Shown here one piece after another: positions 26,540 to 35,870 of a DNA stretch of 64,000 nt. Made by a program: the position numbers and the translations under genes. Location of the stretch: the NCBI RefSeq assembly GCF_039543645.1, contig NZ_BAABKD010000002.1:248001-312000 (forward strand), given 5' to 3'. The notes beneath the pieces are model-generated. The model saw only the letters and a list, made by a program, of their open reading frames with translations. It searched no databases and was not told the DNA's origin. The DNA is from Paenalcaligenes hermetiae (GTDB taxonomy: Bacteria > Pseudomonadota > Gammaproteobacteria > Burkholderiales > Burkholderiaceae_B). How positions within the stretch are numbered: position 1 is the stretch's first letter; every line of letters begins with the position of its first letter.

Positions 26540-27307
26540 ATGAGAAAAACGGTAAAAACAGAACAACTTCAACCGGGGAAACGTGGCTTTTTAAAGAATC
26601 TACTTGGCGTAGGAGCTGCAGCCACTGTTATCCCGATTAAACCCGTAGAGGCTGGTATTAATGATCAGCCCCCGCGCCGCCCCGGAATGACCGGAAAACG
26701 ATTTGGCATGGTGGTAGATCTACGAAAATGCATTGGCTGTCAAGCCTGTACTGTCGGCTGCTCAATGGAAAACCAACCTCCTATTGGGCAATTTCGCACC
26801 ACCGTTTTGCAATACGAGGTAGAAGAATACGATGATGGCTTACCTGCCATGTTTAACTTACCTCGTCTATGCAACCACTGTGAAAACCCACCTTGTGTGC
26901 CAGTTTGCCCCGTACAAGCCACTTTCCAACGCGATGACGGCATTGTATTGGTTGACAATGAACGCTGTGTGGGCTGCGCTTACTGTGTGCAAGCCTGCCC
27001 TTATGATGCTCGTTTTATTAACCATGAAACTCAAACTGCAGATAAATGCACTTTTTGTGAGCATCGCTTAGAAGTCGGTTTACTGCCCGCTTGTGTAGAA
27101 ACCTGTGTAGGCGGCGCTCGTATTATTGGTGATCTCAATGACCCAAACAGCACCATCAACCAGATCCTTCAAGACAATGCGGGCGATGTAAAAGTCCTTA
27201 AACCCGATATGAAAACCGCACCACGTGTGTATTACATTGGCATGCCAGATGAGTTCGTCCATGGCGTTGAAGGCCAAACCAGTGTGCGCTTGGTCGCAGA
27301 ATACTAA
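26540..27307 (+). CDS. ttrB: Tetrathionate reductase iron-sulfur subunit TtrB
   Basis: Electron-transfer subunit passing electrons from TtrC to TtrA during tetrathionate respiration. The 255-residue protein has four Cys groups for four [4Fe-4S] clusters (CIGCQACTVGC, CNHCENPPCVPVCP, CVGCAYCVQACP, CTFCEHRLEVGLLPACVETC). The N terminus is a Tat-like signal with Lys14-Arg15 (GKRGFLKN) in place of the normal Arg pair, a variant known from Salmonella TtrB. Gene order ttrB-C-A matches Salmonella. Sensor genes ttrRS are not in the window. A generic NrfC-type subunit is the alternative. Confidence 0.88.
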   Translation: MRKTVKTEQLQPGKRGFLKNLLGVGAAATVIPIKPVEAGINDQPPRRPGMTGKRFGMVVDLRKCIGCQACTVGCSMENQPPIGQFRTTVLQYEVEEYDDGLPAMFNLPRLCNHCENPPCVPVCPVQATFQRDDGIVLVDNERCVGCAYCVQACPYDARFINHETQTADKCTFCEHRLEVGLLPACVETCVGGARIIGDLNDPNSTINQILQDNAGDVKVLKPDMKTAPRVYYIGMPDEFVHGVEGQTSVRLVAEY

Positions 27308-27319
27308 AAGGGTGGCACT

Positions 27320-28360
27320 ATGAATATCATTGAAATCTTAACTCCCTCTTACGATGCCGCGTGGCTACCCTGGGCGGTACAATATTTTTTCCTCGTCGCC
27401 ATGGCAACCACTGCTGCTATCACCGCCGCTTGTGTCGCTTTTACCCCTACCCACGCTGAAGCACGACGCTTACTACCTGCGGCGGTAACCGTTTTAGCTA
27501 TGAGCGCTATTGCCGCCCCTGTAGCTTTACTTGCTGACCTACATCAACCCGCTCGTTTCTGGCATTTTTATGCCTATTTTACGCCTTGGTCATGGATGTC
27601 TATCGGTGCCGTATTGCTACCAGTTTTCGTCACCCTCTCTTTGGCTTTTTGTTTGTTTTGGTGGCTACGTAAAGATCGATTGATGCAAATCACAGGTCTT
27701 GCCCTAATCCTATCTGCCATTTCCATCTTGGTGTACACCGGCGCTGAAATCATGATTGTGCGCTCGCGCCCCCTTTGGAATACCATTTTCTTGCCGATTA
27801 ACTTTGCCTTAACCGGTTGGCTTTCAGCACTAGGTGCCATGCTCTTTGTTGGCCGCTGGTTACCCGGAGGCATGGCAGCTCTTCCTTCCTTGCTTATTCG
27901 TCGTTTAGGCTTGACCGCTTTACTACTACTCGGTTTATGTGGTGCGGGCTGGGTTGTCAGTGGTGTCGCTGGCCTAGATGCTTCTTTTCCAGCGGCTATG
28001 GAGTTATTTAGCACCTATCCTACTTGGCGTCTTAGCCTGCTAGCCTCTGTGATTCTCGCTGTTTTTTTACTCATTATGCTACGCGTACACCCTCATCGCT
28101 TATGCAGTCCAATGCACTCTTTAGTGTGCAGTATCACCATGATGACCGCCGCTTGGGTCTTCCGCTGGATTGTACTCATGAGTGTCCAAGGCGTGCCTAA
28201 ATATGGCGCAGGTCTCTATCTGCATAGTATGCCCTGGGGCAGTAATGGTCTATTAGGCATCATTGGCGTCTTTGGGCTTTGTACAGCCCTCCTTGCCATG
28301 ATCACCTGGTTCTTAGACCGCTACCCAACGCTCAGTGCTTTACGCCCTACCGCTGCTTAA
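27320..28360 (+). CDS. ttrC: Tetrathionate reductase membrane subunit TtrC (NrfD-type)
   Basis: Quinol-oxidising membrane anchor of tetrathionate reductase. The 346-residue protein has about nine hydrophobic helices and belongs to the NrfD/PsrC family, with ADLHQPARFWHFYAYFTPWSWMSIG near residues 75-100 as a recognisable family stretch. It starts 12 bases after ttrB with a GGTGG site and ends 27 bases before ttrA. The call as TtrC depends on the neighbours. Confidence 0.87.
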   Translation: MNIIEILTPSYDAAWLPWAVQYFFLVAMATTAAITAACVAFTPTHAEARRLLPAAVTVLAMSAIAAPVALLADLHQPARFWHFYAYFTPWSWMSIGAVLLPVFVTLSLAFCLFWWLRKDRLMQITGLALILSAISILVYTGAEIMIVRSRPLWNTIFLPINFALTGWLSALGAMLFVGRWLPGGMAALPSLLIRRLGLTALLLLGLCGAGWVVSGVAGLDASFPAAMELFSTYPTWRLSLLASVILAVFLLIMLRVHPHRLCSPMHSLVCSITMMTAAWVFRWIVLMSVQGVPKYGAGLYLHSMPWGSNGLLGIIGVFGLCTALLAMITWFLDRYPTLSALRPTAA

Positions 28361-28387
28361 TAAATCACTACACACGGAATTCATAAC

Positions 28388-31300
28388 ATGAGTAAGCAAA
28401 ACAAACCCAATAACGACCGCCGCAAATTGCTGAAACACGGTTCTTTAGCTGCAGGCGGGGTCGCTGCCTTTGCCGCAGGTTATGCTGATACAGTCGTCAA
28501 TGCAGTGAAAGGCTTCACCCAAGGCTCTGCCGGACACCCGCCTAAACACGCTGTTCGAGGCAACTCTCTAACCCCCGAATTCACCATTGATGAAAAAACC
28601 GGTGAATTACGCACCCAACCCGGTCAGGTTGTCAGCCCTTCCTTATGCTTAGGCTGTTGGACCCAATGTGGGGTACGGGTTCGCGTGGATCAAGAAAATA
28701 ACCAAATCTTACGTATTGCAGGTAACCCATACCACCCTCTGGCCACCACCAAGCCCGCTCCCATGGAGCTACCCGTACGTGAGGTCTACGCTAAACTAGG
28801 CACAGAATATGGTCTAGAAGGCCGCGCTACATCTTGTGCACGTGGTAGTGCCATGCAAGAACAAGTGGACAACCCCTATCGTGTGCTCACTCCTTTAAAA
28901 CGTGTTGGTAAACGCGGCGAAGGCAAGTGGCAAAGCATTAGCTTTGAACAGCTGATTGAAGAGGTGTGCGAGGGGGGTGACTTATTTGGCGAGGGTCATG
29001 TTGATGGCTTACGCGCTATTTTTGATCGCGAAACCCTTATTGATCCCAATAACCCCGAGTTTGGTCCACTTTCTAACCAACTCATTGTGACCGATGCCGG
29101 TAACGAAGGCCGGACACCTCTCATCCGTCGCTTTGCCGAGCAGTCATTTGGGACAATGAACCGCGCTAACCATGGCTCTTACTGTGGGCAAAGCTTCCGT
29201 ATCGGTGCAGGCCAAGCTCTAGGTGATGTTCGTGGTATGCCCCACGGCAAACCCGATTGGTCCAATGCCCTTTTTGGCTTATTTATTGGTGCGGCGCCAG
29301 CACAGTCCGGTAACCCCTTCCAACGCCAAGGTCGCGAACTAGCCGAGGCTCGCTCTCGCAAAGAAAACACGTTTAAATACGTGGTTGTCTCGCCCGTTTT
29401 ACCCACCTCATCTAGCCTTGCTTCTGGCTCTGGCAACCGTTGGTTAGCGATCAAACCCGCTACCGACTTAGCCCTAGTGATGGCAATGCTACGCTGGATG
29501 TTAGAAAACGAGCGTTTTGATGCCGTCATGCTGTCACAACCCGGGCCAGAAGCCATGAAGGCCGCGGGCGAGGCCTCGTGGTGTAATGCCACACACTTAC
29601 TCATTAACGACCCCGAGCACCCTCGCTATGGTACTTTTTTACGTGGTTCTGACTTAGGCTGGCCCATCAATGAGGTCGCCGAGGGTGAGGAACAACCTGA
29701 AGACGTCTATGTGGTTCAACGCGCAGATGGCTCTTTAGCGCCACACACTATCATTGAAGCCGCAGAACTCTTTGTAGAAAAAGAAATTACTGCTATTGGC
29801 TTGGGTGCTCAACCTGTTAAAGTGTGCACCTCTTTAGCCAAACTACGTGAAGAATCACAACGCATGAGCTTCGAAGAGTACAGCGCCATTTGCGGTGTCT
29901 CCGTGCAAGATATCCAAGAGCTTGCCGAGGAGTTCACTAGCTATGGCAAACGAGCTGTGGTCGATGCTCACGGGGGCACCATGAGCGGCTCTGGCTTTTA
30001 TACTGCTTATGCAATCGCCATGCTCAATACTCTGGTAGGTAACCTAAACGTAAAAGGGGGATTGGTTTTAGATGCAGGCCCATTTGGTCCATTTGGCCCA
30101 GGCCCACGCTATGACTTCCGCTTCAAAGGTCAAGCTCAACCCAAAGGCTTAGCGCTTTCACGTAACCGCATGGCTTACGAACAGTCCTCTGAATATAAAC
30201 GCCGAGTCGCAGCCGGAGAAAACCCCTACCCTGCACCAGCACCCTGGTATCCAATCGTCGGGGGGGCGCTCAGTTCCGAACTGATCGCTTCCGGTATGGC
30301 TGGCTACCCATACAAAGCTAAAGCTTGGATCAACCACATGGGGAACTTTCTCTATGGAATAGCGGGCATGCGCAACGCCATGTATGAGGACCTTTGTGAC
30401 CCCAAAAAGCTTCCTCTGATTGTTTGTATTGAGCCCTTTATCAACGAGACCAGTGCCATCGCTGACTATATTGTGCCCGATACCGTTACCTACGAAAGCT
30501 GGGGGGTTTCCGCACCATGGGCTGACGTGATCGCTAAAACCTCCACCGTACGCTGGCCTGTGGTCGAACCCAAAGTGAGCCGCACCGCCGATGGACAACC
30601 TATTTCATTAGAAAGCTTTCTCATCGCCGTAGCTAAGCGCATTGGCATGCCCGGTTTTGGAGAGGATGCCATTGGCGAGCCCAATAGCGACAAACGCTAT
30701 CCCTTAAATAGTGCTGCTGACTTCTATATTCGCGGCTTTGCAAACATCGCCTATGGCATGAAACGCCCCGTGCAAGACGCCACTGACGACGATATGGCGC
30801 TAACAGGGGTAGATCGATATGCGGACACCATTAAAGATCGCGTCAAAGACGAAGAGTGGCGCAAAGTAGCTACCGTTATGTGTCGCGGGGGACGCTTTGA
30901 CAAAGTCGAAGACGCCTGGGATGAAGGCAAAGGGCATCTAAAACATGCGCATCCACATATGCTACCGGTTTGGGATGAAAAACTATTCCAATCCAAGCAT
31001 GCGCTTACTGGCGAAAACAACAGTGGCTGCCCAACCTGGTACCCGACACGTTTGGCCGATGGTACACCGATGCGTGAGGCGTTCTCTGAGTCCGAATGGC
31101 CTTTTTTAATGAGCTCTTACAAGTCTAATCTGATGAGTTCTATTTCCATTGCCGTCGACCGTCTACGCCAAGTCCACCCACATAACCCTATCTCCATTAA
31201 CCGCGAGGATGCAAACGAGTTAGGAATTAAAAATGGGGAGCGCATCCGCCTGGTGACCCCAGGAAACTCTGTCGAAGGAGTGGCCATGATCAGAGACGGC

Positions 31301-31537
31301 GTGATGCGTGGTGCCATAGCCATTGAACATGGATACGGACACAAAGAACTTGGCGCACGAGCCCATACAATCGATGGCAAAGCCATGCCCCATAATCCTG
31401 CCTTAGCAGCGGGGGTAAATATCAACGACCTGGGGTTCCGCGATACCACTCGTGGTGATCATAATAACGTGTGGATTGATTGGGTATCTGGAGCCGTAGT
31501 GCGTCAAGGCCTGCCCGCCCGCATCGAAAAAATCTAA
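28388..31537 (+). CDS. ttrA: Tetrathionate reductase catalytic subunit TtrA
   Basis: Molybdopterin oxidoreductase of 1049 residues that reduces tetrathionate to thiosulfate in the periplasm. The N terminus has a Tat motif (DRRKLLKHG) and a hydrophobic stretch. A [4Fe-4S] site follows (CLGCWTQCG, Cys87, Cys90, Cys94, plus Cys150 in TSCARG). Cys266 in NHGSYCGQS is the likely molybdenum ligand. Length and the C-terminal molydopterin-binding domain (about 900-1030) fit TtrA. ArrA-type arsenate reductases are relatives, but the ttrBCA order favours tetrathionate. A terminator follows. Confidence 0.88.
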   Translation: MSKQNKPNNDRRKLLKHGSLAAGGVAAFAAGYADTVVNAVKGFTQGSAGHPPKHAVRGNSLTPEFTIDEKTGELRTQPGQVVSPSLCLGCWTQCGVRVRVDQENNQILRIAGNPYHPLATTKPAPMELPVREVYAKLGTEYGLEGRATSCARGSAMQEQVDNPYRVLTPLKRVGKRGEGKWQSISFEQLIEEVCEGGDLFGEGHVDGLRAIFDRETLIDPNNPEFGPLSNQLIVTDAGNEGRTPLIRRFAEQSFGTMNRANHGSYCGQSFRIGAGQALGDVRGMPHGKPDWSNALFGLFIGAAPAQSGNPFQRQGRELAEARSRKENTFKYVVVSPVLPTSSSLASGSGNRWLAIKPATDLALVMAMLRWMLENERFDAVMLSQPGPEAMKAAGEASWCNATHLLINDPEHPRYGTFLRGSDLGWPINEVAEGEEQPEDVYVVQRADGSLAPHTIIEAAELFVEKEITAIGLGAQPVKVCTSLAKLREESQRMSFEEYSAICGVSVQDIQELAEEFTSYGKRAVVDAHGGTMSGSGFYTAYAIAMLNTLVGNLNVKGGLVLDAGPFGPFGPGPRYDFRFKGQAQPKGLALSRNRMAYEQSSEYKRRVAAGENPYPAPAPWYPIVGGALSSELIASGMAGYPYKAKAWINHMGNFLYGIAGMRNAMYEDLCDPKKLPLIVCIEPFINETSAIADYIVPDTVTYESWGVSAPWADVIAKTSTVRWPVVEPKVSRTADGQPISLESFLIAVAKRIGMPGFGEDAIGEPNSDKRYPLNSAADFYIRGFANIAYGMKRPVQDATDDDMALTGVDRYADTIKDRVKDEEWRKVATVMCRGGRFDKVEDAWDEGKGHLKHAHPHMLPVWDEKLFQSKHALTGENNSGCPTWYPTRLADGTPMREAFSESEWPFLMSSYKSNLMSSISIAVDRLRQVHPHNPISINREDANELGIKNGERIRLVTPGNSVEGVAMIRDGVMRGAIAIEHGYGHKELGARAHTIDGKAMPHNPALAAGVNINDLGFRDTTRGDHNNVWIDWVSGAVVRQGLPARIEKI

Positions 31538-31561
31538 TATTTCCCCAGTCTTATCATGGAG

Positions 31562-31595
31562 AAGCACCCCGAGCCCCTGTCGGGGTGCTTTTTTA
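31562..31595 (+). terminator. Terminator after ttrA
   Basis: Stem AAGCACCCCG, loop of nine, stem CGGGGTGCTT, then a T run at 31589-31595. Confidence 0.88.
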
Positions 31596-31669
31596 TCTCT
31601 CATAATGCTATATTAAGCTCAAATCAAGAATCCGGCGTCTTCTCTTTTTGCTTTCATTGGACCACTGTT

Positions 31670-32266
31670 TTGTTAAATTACGTCACATCTAGTCGTTTAC
31701 CCACGCCTTGGGCTAATTTCACCCTTTCTGTTTTTTTAGAAAAAGCGACACAAAAAGAACATTTGGTGATTTCGCTCGGAGACTTAAGCACTCCAGAGCC
31801 GGTTTTATTACGTCTGCACTCAGAGTGTCTCACCGGGGATGCGTTATTCAGTTTACGTTGTGATTGTGGCCCACAACTGGAAAAAGCCTTACAACGTATC
31901 GCCGACGAAGGCAGAGGGGCAATTTTATATTTACGCCAAGAAGGTCGAGGCATTGGTCTTATCAATAAAATACGTGCTTACCATCTGCAGGATCAAGGGG
32001 CCGACACAGTCGAAGCCAATGAGCAGCTAGGCTTTCATGCCGATGAAAGAAATTACGAACTCATACGCCCCATGTTGGATTATTTCAATATCAAAACCAT
32101 TCGGCTAATGACTAATAATCCTCGCAAAGTCAAAGCGCTTGAGGATTTAGGTTATACCGTCACAGAGCGTATCGAGCATCGTATTGAGCCAAACCCCTAT
32201 AATCGCTATTACTTACACACCAAAGCGCTTAAGCTTGGCCATTTTTTAGACGAGCCCGAGGCCTAA
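31670..32266 (+). CDS. ribA: GTP cyclohydrolase II (riboflavin synthesis)
   Basis: First committed step of riboflavin synthesis: opens the GTP ring and releases formate and pyrophosphate. The frame is open back to 31556, but that would cover the ttr terminator. The TTG at 31670 gives 198 residues starting MLNYVTSSRLPTPW, which aligns with the usual start and length of RibA. Zinc-binding Cys residues are seen in LHSECLTGDALFSLRCDCG, and RQEGRGIGLINKIRAY is the active-site stretch. No ATG start is available nearby, so the start is inferred. Confidence 0.9.
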   Translation: MLNYVTSSRLPTPWANFTLSVFLEKATQKEHLVISLGDLSTPEPVLLRLHSECLTGDALFSLRCDCGPQLEKALQRIADEGRGAILYLRQEGRGIGLINKIRAYHLQDQGADTVEANEQLGFHADERNYELIRPMLDYFNIKTIRLMTNNPRKVKALEDLGYTVTERIEHRIEPNPYNRYYLHTKALKLGHFLDEPEA

Positions 32267-32316
32267 GCGCTCTGTCTTCATTCTCACCACCGATCCAAGT
32301 CCATAAGGAGACAAGT

Positions 32317-32694
32317 ATGTGGCTACGTTGGATAAGTCTTAGTAGTGCGGCGCTACTGCTACAAGCCTGTGCCCTACCTACTACCACCGAAACCATCCCT
32401 TTACCGTTTCAAGCACTAGGCAATGAGCCAGGTTGGTCTGTTGTCATTAGCCCAGACCACCAAGCAACCATTACACTCGACTATGGTGAACAACAGCTTG
32501 ATCTGCTCTTACCCCCTGCTCAAGTCACCTACGCAGGTACACATTATCGTGCCGAATACCAAGATCAACCCTTTGCTTTAGATATTATCTTTAATACCTG
32601 TAGCGACACCATGAGTGACACCTCCTATCCTTATGAAACGCGACTCGAAATTTTAGGTAAGCAGTATCAGGGCTGTGGCCGCCCTGCCCCATAA
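32317..32694 (+). CDS. Small lipoprotein of the COG3650 type
   Basis: A 125-residue predicted lipoprotein with a signal ending ALLLQAC (Cys18). The mature part begins with PFQALGNEPGWSVVI; the GNEPGW motif is typical of the COG3650 group of uncharacterised envelope lipoproteins. Two Cys residues in the second half (FNTCSD, QGCGRP) could form a disulfide. A ribosome site (AAGGAGA) precedes the ATG and a strong terminator follows. The function is unknown. Confidence 0.8.
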   Translation: MWLRWISLSSAALLLQACALPTTTETIPLPFQALGNEPGWSVVISPDHQATITLDYGEQQLDLLLPPAQVTYAGTHYRAEYQDQPFALDIIFNTCSDTMSDTSYPYETRLEILGKQYQGCGRPAP

Positions 32695-32726
32695 AAAAAG
32701 CCCAACTCCATGGAGTTGGGCTTTTT
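32695..32726. terminator. Bidirectional terminator between the lipoprotein gene and purB
   Basis: Near-perfect palindrome AAAAAGCCCAACTCCA / TGGAGTTGGGCTTTTT between two convergent genes. Confidence 0.88.
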
Positions 32727-32734
32727 CATAGGAT

Positions 32735-34111
32735 TTAAATCTGCCGTGCTAACTGCGCTGCCAATCCGATGTAACTACGCGGTGTCATTGCCAGTAATTC
32801 TGCTTTGGCTTGTTCTGGTAGATCTAAGCCAGAGATAAATTCGCGCAAACCCGCTTCGTTGATCCCCTTACCACGGGTGAGCGCTTTAAGTTGCTCATAG
32901 GGGTTCTCTAAACCATAACGACGCATTACCGTTTGCACAGGCTCAGCTAAGACTTCCCAACAACTGTCTAAATCAGCATCAATAGCTGCGGCATTTAACT
33001 CCAGTTTACCTAAACCACGCAAACAAGCGTCGTAAGCCACAAGGCTATAACCCAAACCAACGCCTAAATTACGTAATACGGTGGAGTCGGTTAAATCACG
33101 TTGCCAACGCGAAACTGGTAATTTTTCAGACAAATGGCGTAATACCGCATTCGCTAAGCCCAGATTCCCTTCAGAGTTTTCAAAATCGATGGGATTGACC
33201 TTGTGTGGCATAGTGGAAGAGCCAATCTCACCCTCTTTAAGACGCTGCTTGAAATAACCCAGCGCAATGTATCCCCAAATATCACGGTTAAAATCAAGCA
33301 AGATCGTATTCGCACGAGCGATCGCATCAAAAAGCTGTGCCATCCAATCGTGGGGTTCAATCTGGATCGTATGCGTGTTTTGTACCAAGCCCAAACCGCT
33401 TAACACGTTTTGGCTAAAAGCAGGCCAATCGATATCAGGATACGCACTCAGATGAGCATTATAGTTACCCGTAGCACCGTTCATTTTTGCCAAAGGCTCA
33501 ACAGCCGCTATGGCATCGATAGCACGCTGTAAACGAGCAGCGACGTTCGCGAACTCTTTACCCATGGTAGTGGGGCTGGCTGGCTGGCCATGTGTACGAG
33601 ACAGCAACGGCTGATCTGCATAATCATGGGCCTTGGCTTTGATATCATCACAAACACGCTGCAAGGTCGGTAGAATCACTTGCTCCCGGGCACGAATCAG
33701 CATTAATGCATGTGAGGTATTATTAATGTCTTCAGACGTGCAAGCAAAGTGAATAAATTCCGCCGCCGCCTTTAGTTCAGCGTCATCCTGAACTTGTTCC
33801 TTTAGCCAGTACTCAACCGCTTTTACATCATGGTTGGTCACACGCTCGATGTCTTTGATGCGCTGGGCATCGGCTTCGGAAAACTGCGTCACAATCGCAT
33901 TAAGGCGCGCCGTAGCCTCAGCACTAAACGCGGGCAACTCAGGTAGCCCCGCCTGCGACAAAGCAATCAGCCAAGCAATTTCGACTTCTACACGATGGGC
34001 CATGAAACCCGCTTCAGACAATAAACCACGTAAAGAGTTACCGCGGCTTGCATAACGCCCATCAAGTGGGGACAACGCATTTAAAGGAGTTAGTTGATCT
34101 GCGATTTGCAT
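32735..34111 (-). CDS. purB: Adenylosuccinate lyase
   Basis: Acts twice in purine synthesis: splits SAICAR to AICAR and adenylosuccinate to AMP, releasing fumarate. The start is set at the ATG at 34111 (MQIADQLTPLNALSPLDGRY), giving 458 residues, the usual length; the frame upstream is open but lacks family sequence. The fumarase-superfamily signature GSSTMPHKVNPIDFEN is intact and TSEDINNTSHAL holds a further active-site region. The 263 bases upstream, up to the divergent GST gene, hold no gene that I can see. Confidence 0.96.
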   Translation of the reverse strand: MQIADQLTPLNALSPLDGRYASRGNSLRGLLSEAGFMAHRVEVEIAWLIALSQAGLPELPAFSAEATARLNAIVTQFSEADAQRIKDIERVTNHDVKAVEYWLKEQVQDDAELKAAAEFIHFACTSEDINNTSHALMLIRAREQVILPTLQRVCDDIKAKAHDYADQPLLSRTHGQPASPTTMGKEFANVAARLQRAIDAIAAVEPLAKMNGATGNYNAHLSAYPDIDWPAFSQNVLSGLGLVQNTHTIQIEPHDWMAQLFDAIARANTILLDFNRDIWGYIALGYFKQRLKEGEIGSSTMPHKVNPIDFENSEGNLGLANAVLRHLSEKLPVSRWQRDLTDSTVLRNLGVGLGYSLVAYDACLRGLGKLELNAAAIDADLDSCWEVLAEPVQTVMRRYGLENPYEQLKALTRGKGINEAGLREFISGLDLPEQAKAELLAMTPRSYIGLAAQLARQI

Positions 34112-34374
34112 GATAGTTAGGGATAAAAATAACGAAAACCTTATTCTACCATTGCCTCCCTCTAAAAAACCGCTCTTCTCTTTGCTAGCCCTAGAAACCA
34201 AAAGCACAAAATGGCATAAAAATCCAGCTCTTAATCCTTTTAAAGACAATTCATGACATATAAACCACAAAAATCGCCTAAAGCTTAAACCCAAGGCAAA
34301 ATACTGCTATTACACCCAGTTTTTTAGGTGGTTCTTGCTATACTTTTTGTGCTTGCAACTCACTCTTTCTTTCT

Positions 34375-34995
34375 ATGAAACTTCTAGGTTCACTTACCAG
34401 CCCATACGTGCGTAAGGTTCGCGTAGTGATGGCAGAGAAAAAACTCGACTATGAGCTCGTCCTCGAGGACGTGTGGGCCGATGATTCGATCATTCAACAA
34501 CACAATCCTCTGGGCAAAATCCCTTGTCTAATTATGGACGATTACGGCAGCTTATTTGATTCCCGCGTGATTGTGGAATACTTAGACACGCTATCGCCCG
34601 TAGGCCGGCTGCTGCCTCAGTCGGGACGTGAGCGTGCCACAACCAAAGCATGGGAAGCGGTAGCTGATGGCATCATGGATGCTGCCGTCACTATTCATAC
34701 CGAATACACTCGACGCACAACTGCCCAACAAAGCACCGACTGGATTCGTCGTCAAGAAAGCAAAATCCAAGCGGCGCTGGATTATATGGAAAATGAGCTA
34801 CCCGAAGACATGCCATACTGCACGGGTATTAATATAAGCCTAGCCGATATCGCCGTTGGCTGCGCTCTGGGCTATTTAGATCTACGCTTCCCTAAGCTTG
34901 AGTGGCGCCAACACTACGAAAAGCTCGCCCTGTTAATGGAAAAACTAGAAACACGTCCCTCTTTCCAAAGCACAGCAGCCCCCGTCTCAAATTAA
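34375..34995 (+). CDS. Glutathione S-transferase family protein
   Basis: A 206-residue thioredoxin-fold plus helical-domain protein. The N-terminal domain begins MKLLGSLTSPYVRKVRV, where Ser9 is the candidate glutathione-activating residue; NPLGKIPCLI carries the cis-proline loop and DSRVIVEYLD the glutathione-binding motif. The C-terminal helical domain includes NISLADIAVGCALGYLD. It resembles the YibF group. The substrate is unknown. Confidence 0.87.
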   Translation: MKLLGSLTSPYVRKVRVVMAEKKLDYELVLEDVWADDSIIQQHNPLGKIPCLIMDDYGSLFDSRVIVEYLDTLSPVGRLLPQSGRERATTKAWEAVADGIMDAAVTIHTEYTRRTTAQQSTDWIRRQESKIQAALDYMENELPEDMPYCTGINISLADIAVGCALGYLDLRFPKLEWRQHYEKLALLMEKLETRPSFQSTAAPVSN

Positions 34996-34996
34996 A

Positions 34997-35027
34997 AAAA
35001 AAGGACTATGTGAACATAGTCCTTTTT
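34997..35027. terminator. Bidirectional terminator after the GST gene
   Basis: Stem AAGGACTATGT (35001-35011), loop GA, stem ACATAGTCCTT (35014-35024), flanked by A and T runs. Confidence 0.87.
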
Positions 35028-35035
35028 TCCTTTAT

Positions 35036-35854
35036 TTACCCCACATGCACACGTATGGTCTCTATAAGCATCTGTATAGCTAAGACTAACAACATAGAGG
35101 CAAAGATCCGCTTTAACGTTTTTACGGGTAAGCGATGAGCAAGCTTAGCCCCAAACGGAGCCGTTAACATGCTTAACGCCGTTAAAATCAATAACGCAGG
35201 CCAGTAAATATAGCCAATCATTTTTAAATCAGCACTGGTATACTGCGCCCCCGACCAGATATATCCAATACCGTTTGCTACCGCAATAAAAAAACCAAGC
35301 GCTGCGGATGTAGCAATGGCCTTAGGCATGGGAATGTTGGCTCTTACCATAAACGGCACGGATAAAAAGCCTCCGCCTGCCCCTAACAAGCCGGACACAA
35401 AACCTACCACCCCACCAAAAGCGGTAACTACCCAAGGCTTGGGCAGCGTATTGGCTGCAGGCGGGGGGGTATTACGAAACATTTTCAAAGCCGAATACAC
35501 CACAAAAGCAGCAAAAATAATCGCCAATACTAAGCCATTAATATAAGCAAACACGGCGCCACCAGAAAGCAAACCACCAATCAGCAGCCCAGGCACCATT
35601 AAGCGCACAATATCCCAGCGAATTGCACCATGCGCGTGGTGGGCACGCATGCTCGATAACGACGTAAAAACAATGGTGGCCATCGCCGTGGCAATGGCGG
35701 CATGTACCGCAATCAAAGGCGGCACACCAAGTTTAGGTAAAAGAAAATTCAGAAAAGGCACAAGAATCATGCCACCGCCAATCCCAAGCAATCCAGCGGA
35801 AAATCCGACAAAAGCTCCTAGGACAGCAAAACCAACTAAAAAAACCGGATCCAT
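35036..35854 (-). CDS. TauE/SafE family (DUF81) membrane transporter
   Basis: A 272-residue inner-membrane protein with about eight helices and the duplicated family motif GLLGIGGGMILVPFL (about 24-38) and GLLGAGGGFLSVPFM (about 158-172). Family members export sulfite, sulfoacetate and other organosulfur anions. The nearest sulfur-related genes are ttrBCA, some 4 kb away with housekeeping genes between, so a link is speculative. It ends 12 bases before the terminator shared with the GST gene and follows mnmA by 16 bases, so may be co-transcribed with it. Confidence 0.87.
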   Translation of the reverse strand: MDPVFLVGFAVLGAFVGFSAGLLGIGGGMILVPFLNFLLPKLGVPPLIAVHAAIATAMATIVFTSLSSMRAHHAHGAIRWDIVRLMVPGLLIGGLLSGGAVFAYINGLVLAIIFAAFVVYSALKMFRNTPPPAANTLPKPWVVTAFGGVVGFVSGLLGAGGGFLSVPFMVRANIPMPKAIATSAALGFFIAVANGIGYIWSGAQYTSADLKMIGYIYWPALLILTALSMLTAPFGAKLAHRLPVKTLKRIFASMLLVLAIQMLIETIRVHVG

Positions 35855-35870
35855 TTTTATTGACTACCCA

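Noticed and set aside
29179..30598. Antisense frames of 141 and 146 residues inside ttrA
   Set aside because: ttrA is intact through the whole stretch; the antisense frames show no motif or ribosome site.
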